A stretch of 6,433 nt of DNA, from contig DNVL01000122.1 in the NCBI GenBank assembly GCA_003507515.1, positions 1-6,433 on the forward strand. The letters are read 5' to 3'. The notes beneath the pieces were generated by a model. That model was not told the DNA's origin. It ran no database searches and worked only from the letters and a program-made list of their open reading frames with translations. The translations under genes were made by a program, and so were the position numbers. This DNA comes from Legionella sp. GTDB taxonomy: Bacteria > Pseudomonadota > Gammaproteobacteria > Legionellales > Legionellaceae. Positions 1 through 6,385 of this stretch are shown piece by piece (position 1 is the stretch's first letter; the number at the start of each line of letters is the position of its first letter).

Positions 1-517
1 TAGAGCCCGATGTATGCTGAATAAGAGCTATGTTGACCGATTCATTGCATTTGACACTCTTATTTTTGATGGGCACATAGGTTATGGTGGTTAGATCACA
101 TTTCTTCTCCATCACAAAGGGTGATGGCTCTTGGTTGATAGCGAACGAATTCAGTACCACAGGTGTGGTTAAGACTGCACTAGGTGTGCAATCGGATATA
201 ACATGAGAAACACGGCTCATTTGTTTTCCATGAGGGATATTTAAAGGCACCGCTATTGCCTTTGCGTAAAAACAAGCTAAAATGCTAACTATAAAATCAA
301 ACCCGGCGGGAAAAAGCAAGACGACCCGTGTCCCTTGCAATTCGTTGTCAATTAACAGTTGAGCCACTTCCATTGCTTTTTTTTGTAAATCAAGAAAAGA
401 ATGCCGTGTGACGATATTGGCTTTATCATCAAGCGTAAATAATGCGTCGTGAGAGCCTGCTTGTGATTTTATATTGACTTCAATATGATTTAAAAAAGAA
501 CTTCTTGCGGATAACAT
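1..517 (-). CDS. Fatty acyl-AMP ligase / acyl-CoA synthetase-like adenylating enzyme, N-terminal part (runs off left edge)
   Basis: Reading the minus strand from ATG 517-515 gives 172 uninterrupted residues that reach the window edge, so the C-terminal part is missing. The protein belongs to the ANL adenylating superfamily. Around residues 63-96 it has the pattern GTRVVLLFPAGFDF followed by a small-residue/AVPLNIP stretch, as in FAALs, where it is usually (G-x-R-ALLLYPPG-DFI ... GVVAVP-x-PP). The last visible residues, IALIQHTSGS (163-172), are the start of the ATP-binding P-loop motif, usually FLQYTSGSTG in FAALs. Known role of the family: it activates a fatty acid as acyl-adenylate and passes it to a carrier protein for lipopeptide or polyketide assembly. 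The start is supported by AGGGG seven bases upstream and an in-frame TAA further upstream. It diverges from an NRPS operon, which suggests that it supplies the acyl starter. The FAAL-specific insertion lies outside the window, so an acyl-CoA ligase or a larger FAAL-carrier fusion is not excluded. Confidence 0.85.
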   Translation of the reverse strand, partial: MLSARSSFLNHIEVNIKSQAGSHDALFTLDDKANIVTRHSFLDLQKKAMEVAQLLIDNELQGTRVVLLFPAGFDFIVSILACFYAKAIAVPLNIPHGKQMSRVSHVISDCTPSAVLTTPVVLNSFAINQEPSPFVMEKKCDLTTITYVPIKNKSVKCNESVNIALIQHTSGS

Positions 518-524
518 CTGTGGA

Positions 525-529
525 CCCCT
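525..529 (-). promoter_or_regulatory. Ribosome binding site of the FAAL gene
   Basis: On the minus strand AGGGG ends seven bases before the ATG at 517. It is the clearest Shine-Dalgarno sequence in the left part of the window and fixes the FAAL start. Confidence 0.6.
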
Positions 530-537
530 GTTATTAT

Positions 538-563
538 CCTTCACTATGGAAGGTTTTTATTTT
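538..563 (+). terminator. Terminator-like hairpin, read on the plus strand, in the FAAL leader
   Basis: CCTTC (538-542) and GAAGG (549-553) form a perfect 5-bp inverted repeat with a 6-base loop. The next bases on the plus strand are TTTTTATTTT (554-563). The stem is short, so this is weak as an intrinsic terminator. Its orientation would stop transcripts coming from inside, and antisense to, the FAAL gene before they enter the rightward operon. Read on the minus strand, the same hairpin sits in the FAAL 5' leader just upstream of its RBS and has no U-tract on its 3' side. Confidence 0.3.
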
Positions 564-618
564 GACGAGAAAATCATGTGGTTAGCCAGATGTAGCGGCT
601 GATTTTAAAAAAAACAAA

Positions 619-646
619 TACTTACCTATTCAAGAAACAAAGTCAA
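619..646 (-). promoter_or_regulatory. Weak candidate promoter for the FAAL gene
   Basis: On the minus strand TTGACT (646-641) is a good -35 match. It is followed after 16 bases by TAAGTA (624-619), a poor -10. If used, transcription would begin near position 611 and leave a leader of roughly 95 nt. The weak -10 means this could equally be chance, or a promoter that needs an activator. Confidence 0.25.
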
Positions 647-694
647 TATCAGATGACGTACGTACCTTGCACGGCTGTCGAATTAACATTTAAT

Positions 695-737
695 CAACCT
701 GCTGTAGGTTGGGCCTTGGCCTAACAATAAGGTTATT
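695..737. repeat. Cluster of three inverted repeats, possible operator
   Basis: Three dyads follow one another. CAACCT-GCTGT-AGGTTG (695-711) has perfect 6-bp arms. GTTGGGCC-TT-GGCCTAAC (708-725) has arms matching at 7 of 8 positions and shares its left end with the first dyad, so the two could not form hairpins at the same time. AATAA-GG-TTATT (726-737) has perfect 5-bp arms. They lie just upstream of the best promoter-like hexamers for the rightward operon, where an activator or repressor would be expected to bind. I do not recognise a specific regulator's box; it is not the lux-box pattern, whose half sites are spaced further apart. Confidence 0.4.
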
Positions 738-751
738 AGATTTTGATTTAT

Positions 752-797
752 TTGACGAACAGCATATCCGTTGCTTATGATGTATTTGTGTTATAAT
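752..797 (+). promoter_or_regulatory. Candidate promoter(s) of the rightward operon
   Basis: Two sigma-70-like candidates overlap. The first is TTGACG (752-757), an 18-base spacer, and TATGAT (776-781). The second is an extended -10, TGT followed by a perfect TATAAT (789-797), with only a poorly spaced TTGCTT upstream. Initiation would fall near 788 or 804. Both places lie downstream of the first possible start codons of the following gene (TTG 771, ATG 777 and 780), so they favour the ATG at 825. The region is AT-rich, so chance matches are possible. Confidence 0.45.
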
Positions 798-824
798 GCG
801 ATTTATTTGGCCTGGTTTTTTTAT

Positions 825-1643
825 ATGAAAAATGATGAAGAAAATATATGTGCTAGCATCAATCCCTGTATTGTTCGTTGGTATTTAATGAAGGAGTTGA
901 AAGAGTTAAACTGTTTAAAACAGCGAGCAGTGCGTGAAGAGGAGAGCTTTTCACGCATTAAACATCCTCTAGATGCTGAAACAATAGCAGATGTTTATTA
1001 TTTTGATACAATAAGAAAGCAGATTACACGGCCGCTTATAGTCAAGTTGAATACTTATAAAACATTTTTCAATTCTGATAAACCGTTAAGTTGCGATGAA
1101 GTCATTGATTATTTTGAAGAGCAATTAGCGGCTTTAAATGCGAAAGAAACGATTGAAAGGATAGTGGTGGATTTAGCTTATGCTGCGCATGAACATGCTG
1201 AAAAGAATAGTTCAATTAAGGCTGGCACGATGGGAGAACGTCTATTTCAGACCGTTCCTAAGGGTTCTGAGGTAGTTAATCATGTGCGTTTTAGTGATGA
1301 ACTTACGAGCGAGAAAACACTCATTACTTCAGAACATTCTGTTGTCGAATCAACGCTTCGCGTTGAGGCCGCCATCTTTACACCATTATCACTAAGGAAC
1401 ACCAACACTGATTTAATCGACGTAGTGGAGCAACAATTTTTTACGCCTAATGCCATTCTCGGTGAACCATGTGAAAATCTAACTTTTGAAAATCTCACTT
1501 TATTAGAAACGCAACTTTGTGCAGATGATGCCGGGGAAAAAAGTAAATTGTATCGATTTTGGCAAAAACCGATGACCGTTAGTCCGGCCTCTAATGAAAT
1601 CAACCCTGCCTCTTCATTTAAACGCGTTGACAGATACAAATGA
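825..1643 (+). CDS. Protein of unknown function, first gene of the sulfotransferase-NRPS operon
   Basis: I do not recognise this family. With the ATG at 825 it has 272 residues. Longer versions from TTG 771 or ATG 777/780 would add 15-18 mostly hydrophobic residues, but these starts sit inside or before the likely promoter and none has a Shine-Dalgarno sequence; the 825 start lacks one too. The protein looks soluble: there is no convincing signal peptide or membrane segment in the 825 form. The first half is charged and probably helical (Lys/Glu-rich stretches, DYFEEQLAALNAKETIERI, then AYAAHEHAEK). The second half is Ser/Thr-rich and less regular, with an ENLTFENLTL duplication. I see no carrier-protein Ser motif, no P-loop and no obvious catalytic motif. 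Sampled 60-base lines in its first half are about 33-35% GC against about 45-53% in sampled lines of the NRPS gene. It ends 3 nt before the sulfotransferase, so it is probably co-transcribed and may assist that enzyme or the NRPS (inference). Confidence 0.7.
   Translation: MKNDEENICASINPCIVRWYLMKELKELNCLKQRAVREEESFSRIKHPLDAETIADVYYFDTIRKQITRPLIVKLNTYKTFFNSDKPLSCDEVIDYFEEQLAALNAKETIERIVVDLAYAAHEHAEKNSSIKAGTMGERLFQTVPKGSEVVNHVRFSDELTSEKTLITSEHSVVESTLRVEAAIFTPLSLRNTNTDLIDVVEQQFFTPNAILGEPCENLTFENLTLLETQLCADDAGEKSKLYRFWQKPMTVSPASNEINPASSFKRVDRYK
1473..1502 (+). repeat. In-frame 15-bp tandem duplication within the unknown gene
   Basis: GAAAATCTAACTTTT (1473-1487) is followed directly by GAAAATCTCACTTTA (1488-1502), identical at 13 of 15 positions. 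It is in frame and encodes ENLTF-ENLTL. It looks like an old slippage duplication. Confidence 0.6.
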
Positions 1644-1650
1644 CAAATGA
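1637..1650 (+). repeat. 7-bp tandem repeat at the unknown gene/sulfotransferase junction
   Basis: CAAATGA occurs twice in a row (1637-1643 and 1644-1650). The first copy carries the stop TGA of the upstream gene; the second carries the ATG start of the sulfotransferase. Removing one copy would leave a plain ATGA stop/start overlap, the same form as the next junction at 2549-2552. Confidence 0.75.
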
Positions 1651-2552
1651 TCACAACTACGGCTAAAACGATTGTTGTTGTATTGGGCATGCATCGGAGT
1701 GGAACCAGTGCGATGACACGTGCTCTACAGCTATTTGGTGTGGAGCTGGGTGATCACTTAATGCCTCCTTCCTATGACAACGAAAAAGGGTTTTGGGAAG
1801 ACTTGGATTTTTATGAACTGAATGTTTCTATTTTAGAGTATCTCGGTGCGGATTATCAAACCATCGAGCCTGTTTTTCCGGATCTGATCAACAACACCGA
1901 TCTGAGTCTTTACACGTCACGAGCGGTTGCGCTTCTTCAACAAAAAATGAGCAATGTATCGTGTTTTGGTTTAAAAGATCCACGGTTCGCTAGATTGTTG
2001 CCTTTCTGGAAGCCTGTTTTCGACGCATTACATCTGCGTGTTAACTATGTGATTGCATTGCGTAATCCAATGAGCATCGTGCGTTCGATGGCTAAACGAG
2101 AGGGCTTCTCATACGAGAAGAGTTATCTTCTTTGGTACGAATACACCTTGCATTCTTTAACGCAAACGGTGGGGGAAGAACGTGTTGTCGTGGATTATGA
2201 TCGCTTAATCCAGGATCCACTGTATGCGTTGGGACGGATCGCGACCACCTTGAATTTGCCTTTTAACCCCCAAGATGAAGCGGTTGCTCGGTATCAATTA
2301 GAATTCATTGACACCACCTTAAGACATACTTACTATTTATCCGAAGATTTGTACCTGGAATCGGGTGAATATTCAGATGGAGAAGATGAAATACATGCTC
2401 TCTTTGAGTTGGCATCTCAGCTTGCTATCGATCAAATGGATGTAAACAGTAGAGAATATATGTTGATGCTTCAGCAACATAATGAACGCTTGAAAAGCAA
2501 AAAAATGATTTTTCGATACTTGAGACAGACCGAAAAAGGATTTGTAGAATGA
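1647..2552 (+). CDS. PAPS-dependent sulfotransferase family protein
   Basis: A complete protein of 301 residues. Family function: transfer of a sulfuryl group from PAPS to a hydroxyl or amine of an acceptor, in the cytoplasm. Near the N-terminus IVVVLGMHRSGTSAMTRAL (9-27) is the 5'-phosphosulfate loop, a beta-strand then H-R-S-G-T-S. KGFWED (47-52) and LKDPRFARLLPFW (109-121) are typical of the Sulfotransfer_3-like bacterial group. ALRNPMSIVRS (137-147) is the 3'-phosphate-binding region, with Arg139 and Ser147 in the R-x-P...S pattern. VDYDRLIQDP (182-191) matches the Y-E-D-L-x-x-D-P segment seen near the end of the fold. No motif is broken. The start is fixed by the TGA at 1641, in the same frame, and by the loop starting at residue 13. 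No good RBS precedes it, so translation probably depends on the upstream gene. It overlaps the NRPS start by ATGA, which points to an acceptor made or held by that NRPS (inference). The acceptor cannot be read from sequence. Confidence 0.88.
   Translation: MITTTAKTIVVVLGMHRSGTSAMTRALQLFGVELGDHLMPPSYDNEKGFWEDLDFYELNVSILEYLGADYQTIEPVFPDLINNTDLSLYTSRAVALLQQKMSNVSCFGLKDPRFARLLPFWKPVFDALHLRVNYVIALRNPMSIVRSMAKREGFSYEKSYLLWYEYTLHSLTQTVGEERVVVDYDRLIQDPLYALGRIATTLNLPFNPQDEAVARYQLEFIDTTLRHTYYLSEDLYLESGEYSDGEDEIHALFELASQLAIDQMDVNSREYMLMLQQHNERLKSKKMIFRYLRQTEKGFVE
2536..2540 (+). promoter_or_regulatory. Ribosome binding site of the NRPS gene
   Basis: AAGGA lies eight bases before ATG 2549, inside the last codons of the sulfotransferase. 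Together with the ATGA overlap it supports this start and coupled translation. Confidence 0.6.
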
Positions 2553-5500
2553 GTACTGAATCCATATCCAGCGCTCCGGCCTCGTTTTCTCAGCAATCGA
2601 TCTGGCTTTCTCACGGGATAGCCTCCACGCCTTCAGCGTTTAATTTGCTGTGGTCGTTAACCTTTACCGGGACCCTGGATACCGCTGAACTCTGTGGCGC
2701 GCTATCTAACATCATTCATAGGCACGATGCGCTTCGTTCGGTTTTTAACTGGACGCCTTCGGGACTTTTGCAACGGACGCTTCCATCGTGGATGATCAAC
2801 CTTTGTGTAGAGCAACAGAGTGAACCGACTTCATCGGATGATCTTGACGCGTTAGAAAAAGCCTACGGAGACGTGCCGTACGACCTTGAGCAGGGCCCAT
2901 TGTTTCGTTTCAAGCTGCTGCGCCTTTGTGATGTAAAATATGTATTGTTGTGCGGCTTTCATCATTTAATCATCGATGGGACATCTTGGAAAATATTCGT
3001 CAATGAATTGATGCATTTCCTAGGAAATAAAACACCGCTAAGGCCTTCAGCCCAGTCTGTCGCGTTTGCACAATGGCAGCAACGTCAAATGGATTCGCAA
3101 CAATGGAACAGTGCGCTTCATCATTGGCGTATGATTTCTCATGCAAATCCCGCTTATGAATTTCCAAGAGAAGGGATTCGGACCATACGTTCTGAACAGG
3201 CTGGTTTACAATATGCCTTCAACCTACCTGACATACTGACAGATCGTCTCAAAACGACGTCGCAGGCTTTGAACCTGAGTCCTTTTCGTATTGCATTCGC
3301 CGCTTTTTTTGCTTTTTTGTCTGCACTTTCAAAGCAAGACCATTTGCTCGTTGCGACAACACTGGTCGGTCGAACTGATCCAGCATTTAATGATTCCATT
3401 GGACTTTTTGTAAACACGGGATTGATCGGTTTGCAAATGGGTTCACAAGACGGTTTGACTCGTTTGGTTGCAGAGATAGACCGGCAGCTCAACGATGTGG
3501 TGAAATACGAGGACTATCCTTATGACCTTGCGATTCGTAACCTGGCCGTCTCACGTGAGCCGGGTCGTGATCCCTTTACGCCGGTTTCGTTTACCAAGCT
3601 ACCGACAGCAACCATTCGGCACGTTGCGGGAATGAAGGTGAGTGAGAAGCGAGTTTTTCTTGACGTTGCTGACCGAGATCTGTCGGTCTATATGCAAAAG
3701 GATGAGGGTGCGTTTCGATTCACCTGGGTCTATAAAGCGGGTTCATTTGCAACGTCAACCATTGGTCGGTATGCCCAACAGTTTCAACGCATGCTCAGTC
3801 AGATGCTCGAAACACCTGATTTACCTGTGCGTGATATTGATATCGTGCTCGCTTCTGAACGTCAAACCCTTCTGCAAGACTGGAATCAAACGACCAGGCA
3901 TTATCCCCAGGCGAAGTGCTTGCATCATATGGTGGAAGAGCAATCAAGCCGTACACCCGACAGGATTGCGATCCGTTCCTCAAATCAAGATTTTACTTAC
4001 AGGCAAGTCAATGATCTAGCGACTCGGTTGGCCTTTTTTTTACGATCACGAGGGATTGGTCCAGGCTGCTTTGTGCCGCTGATGATGGCCTCTTCTCCTG
4101 AACTATTGATAGCCGAGCTTGCAGTCATGAAGACGGGCGCTGCGTTTAGTCCCATCGATCCCGACTGGCCAATCAATCGAATCCATTCTTTGCTTCAACA
4201 GTTGGGTTCAACCGTTGTTGTGCTTGCAACGCGAGAGAATGCGGTTCAAATTGATCCGGCGTATGACATTGTCTCGGTTGCGGTGATCCTTGCTGAGACG
4301 AATGAGGTCAGCACGGCGACAGATACAGCCATCCCATGTTCTCTGGATTCGCCGTTGTACTGTATGTTCACTTCCGGTTCTACCGGCACGCCGAAAGGTG
4401 CAGTTAATCAGCATCTTGGTATCGTGAATCGCCTGTGTGTCATGAATGATTGGTTTGGTTCAGCCGATGACAACGTGATTTTGGCCACTTCACCAGGAAC
4501 GGGTGATTCGGTTATCTGGCAATATTTTTGGCCGTTGATCGTGGGCGGTCGATGCATCATTGCACCCAGAGAAGATGTCATTGTTCCTGAGAAGATTGTT
4601 GGCCTCTTGAGAGAACAGCGGGTCACGTTCATGGATTTTATCCCCTCTATTTTCCAATTGTTGGTCAAATATTTGAGTACACATCCTGAGGCTTTGTCTG
4701 CATTCAACAGCGTGAAGCGTATTCTGATTGGTGGCGATATCTTGCCCGTTGAGGCGGTGAAAAAATTTAGAGTTCTGTTGCCTCATGTATTGCTCATGAA
4801 CACCTATGGGCCCACTGAAACATCCATTGGTGTCATTTTTCATGAGATTGATCGTGAAATAGGTTACCCAACGCCGATAGGCCGTCCCCTCCCGAATGTG
4901 AAGGCCGTCATTCTGGATGAGGGGCTCCAGCTGATGCCTTTGGGTTCTGTTGGTGAGTTGTGTCTGGGGGGGCTTTGTGTTGGTTTAGGCTATTTGAATG
5001 ATCCCGATATGACACGAAAAACGTTTGTGAAAAATCCCTTTCCAGAACTCAAATGCTCAACCTTGTATCGCACAGGTGATAGGGCTCGGTTTCGTCCCGA
5101 TGGTGTCATTGAGTTTTTGGGACGGATGGATTACCAGCTAAAGATTCGTAGTCTTCGAATGGAACCAGGAGAAATTGAAGCGGCCATTTCACGCCATCCG
5201 CAGATTGCTGAGGCCCTCGTTGTGCTCACCCATACGCATGATGACGAAAAACAACTGCTTGCTTATGTTTGCGCTCATGACGCGAAAGTGCATCTTAAAC
5301 AGCATGACCTACGTGATTTTTTGCTTCAAGATCTTCCGCGCCACATGATTCCATCGATCTTTATTCAAGTGTCCTCCCTCTCGCTCACGCCCGGAGGAAA
5401 GATCAATCGAGATGCCACTCAGATGTTGCCTGGACGGCTTCTGAACGATAAAAAAAAGAATGAAAAGCCAAGATGCGCCTTAGAAACCCTCATTGTGAGT

Positions 5501-6385
5501 CTTTGGCATGCGATATTGAATCAAGACAACATCAGCGTGCATGATCACTTTTTTTCAGATCTTGGTGGTGACTCCCTCAGCGCTATATTGTTTATGACGC
5601 GTTTCAACGACTCCACCCCGATGAACATGACGTTGCGTGATTTATACGAATACTCTACTCCCGCAGCACTGGCTTATCATCTTGTGACAACGTGTGACGT
5701 GAATAGGACGAGTGAAACAAAGCCGCAGGCAATTGATGTGATCCTTCAGCAACAGCGTCCCTTTGTTTCGACCTGGTCTGGTGTACAAGCCTATTCAGAT
5801 TCCTTTTTATTCACGCTGAATGCGTTGGGTACGAACGCTCCTCTCTTTTGGTGTTTTCAAGGCTACGAAGAATTGCATCAGCTGGCGCATCACTTAGGAC
5901 CCAGTCAACCCGTGACAGGCATGCGGTCGGGGCATTTGATTATGGCGTACTCAGATACCAATGTTGACGCACTGGCATCTCACTATGCCTGCGAAATGAT
6001 GCACCTTCAACCGAGTGGTGCGTTCTGTGTCGGCGGGAATTGTCAAGGTGCTATCATCGCTCAGGCCATCGCGCAGGCATTAATGCGTGCCGGGCGATCG
6101 GTCGGATTGCTTATTTTAATGGAGGATAACCAAGCCAGAACATATGATGGTCAGGTGGCTCTTCTTTTTGGTTGCGAAAGTCAGTTTAATCCGTTTAAAG
6201 AGGGCGCTACGCCCGATGTGTTGTTTAGGAAATATTATCCAAAGGGGTATACTGTTGATCTGATTCCAGGTGCGCATGGTCAGTTCTTCAATGATCATCA
6301 TGTCGTTCATTTGGCTGATGCTATAAAAAAGAGGCTGCAGTATTTTTTTGAACACCTGAACAAGCAATTGTGTGATCGTGGATAG
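2549..6385 (+). CDS. Single-module nonribosomal peptide synthetase, C-A-PCP-TE
   Basis: 1278 residues, about the size of EntF, which has the same domain order. C domain (about 10-435): FSQQSIWL (13-20), RHDALR (58-63), intact HHLIIDG (138-144, catalytic His139), IGLFVNT (284-290) and YEDYPYD (320-326). A domain (about 455-960): LAVMKTGAAFSPIDPDWP (524-541), FTSGSTGTPKG (607-617), NTYGPTET (751-758), YRTGD (840-844), hinge Asp861, KIRS (865-868; usually KIRG) and GGKINR with Lys951. Aligned by eye to GrsA, its code is D653 S654 W657 D696 L726 G728 T752 I760 G761 K951; the substrate is not assigned. PCP (about 975-1048): LGGDSL, phosphopantetheine Ser1009. TE (about 1090-1275): nucleophile elbow G-N-C-Q-G with Cys1165, likely Asp1193 and His1243. 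The TE is short and nearly lidless. Expected role: condense an upstream acyl group with one amino acid and release it. It has no epimerase or methyltransferase domain and no second module. The neighbouring FAAL suggests a fatty acyl donor. Confidence 0.95.
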   Translation: MSTESISSAPASFSQQSIWLSHGIASTPSAFNLLWSLTFTGTLDTAELCGALSNIIHRHDALRSVFNWTPSGLLQRTLPSWMINLCVEQQSEPTSSDDLDALEKAYGDVPYDLEQGPLFRFKLLRLCDVKYVLLCGFHHLIIDGTSWKIFVNELMHFLGNKTPLRPSAQSVAFAQWQQRQMDSQQWNSALHHWRMISHANPAYEFPREGIRTIRSEQAGLQYAFNLPDILTDRLKTTSQALNLSPFRIAFAAFFAFLSALSKQDHLLVATTLVGRTDPAFNDSIGLFVNTGLIGLQMGSQDGLTRLVAEIDRQLNDVVKYEDYPYDLAIRNLAVSREPGRDPFTPVSFTKLPTATIRHVAGMKVSEKRVFLDVADRDLSVYMQKDEGAFRFTWVYKAGSFATSTIGRYAQQFQRMLSQMLETPDLPVRDIDIVLASERQTLLQDWNQTTRHYPQAKCLHHMVEEQSSRTPDRIAIRSSNQDFTYRQVNDLATRLAFFLRSRGIGPGCFVPLMMASSPELLIAELAVMKTGAAFSPIDPDWPINRIHSLLQQLGSTVVVLATRENAVQIDPAYDIVSVAVILAETNEVSTATDTAIPCSLDSPLYCMFTSGSTGTPKGAVNQHLGIVNRLCVMNDWFGSADDNVILATSPGTGDSVIWQYFWPLIVGGRCIIAPREDVIVPEKIVGLLREQRVTFMDFIPSIFQLLVKYLSTHPEALSAFNSVKRILIGGDILPVEAVKKFRVLLPHVLLMNTYGPTETSIGVIFHEIDREIGYPTPIGRPLPNVKAVILDEGLQLMPLGSVGELCLGGLCVGLGYLNDPDMTRKTFVKNPFPELKCSTLYRTGDRARFRPDGVIEFLGRMDYQLKIRSLRMEPGEIEAAISRHPQIAEALVVLTHTHDDEKQLLAYVCAHDAKVHLKQHDLRDFLLQDLPRHMIPSIFIQVSSLSLTPGGKINRDATQMLPGRLLNDKKKNEKPRCALETLIVSLWHAILNQDNISVHDHFFSDLGGDSLSAILFMTRFNDSTPMNMTLRDLYEYSTPAALAYHLVTTCDVNRTSETKPQAIDVILQQQRPFVSTWSGVQAYSDSFLFTLNALGTNAPLFWCFQGYEELHQLAHHLGPSQPVTGMRSGHLIMAYSDTNVDALASHYACEMMHLQPSGAFCVGGNCQGAIIAQAIAQALMRAGRSVGLLILMEDNQARTYDGQVALLFGCESQFNPFKEGATPDVLFRKYYPKGYTVDLIPGAHGQFFNDHHVVHLADAIKKRLQYFFEHLNKQLCDRG

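Larger units (their letters stand above)
518..824. other. Divergent intergenic regulatory region
   Basis: About 300 bp of AT-rich DNA lie between the divergent FAAL and rightward operon starts. No convincing gene is seen in it on either strand. It holds a FAAL RBS, a small hairpin with a T-tract, a run of eight A (607-614), an ACGTACGT palindrome (656-663), a cluster of inverted repeats (695-737) and promoter-like hexamers for the rightward operon (752-797). Such an arrangement fits joint control of the two divergent units, but no regulator gene is present in the window. Confidence 0.6.

Noticed and set aside
656..663. ACGTACGT palindrome as an operator
   Set aside because: An 8-bp palindrome alone in a 300-bp spacer is weak evidence, and no second copy is seen.
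1280..1690. Antisense open frame of 136 codons over the end of the unknown gene and start of the sulfotransferase
   Set aside because: It overlaps two better supported genes, has no family motif, and its composition follows from the opposite strand.
3154..3492. Antisense frame of 112 codons inside the NRPS C domain, and similar shorter frames at 3642-4019, 4208-4414, 4408-4707, 4490-4843 and 6116-6367
   Set aside because: All lie inside the intact, motif-bearing NRPS frame and show no recognisable protein features.
1647..6385. A full monobactam (sulfazecin-like) pathway, from the sulfotransferase plus Cys-type TE
   Set aside because: Sulfazecin assembly needs several modules and supply of diaminopropionate. 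Here there is one module, an unassigned substrate and a FAAL, so only the general parallel is kept.
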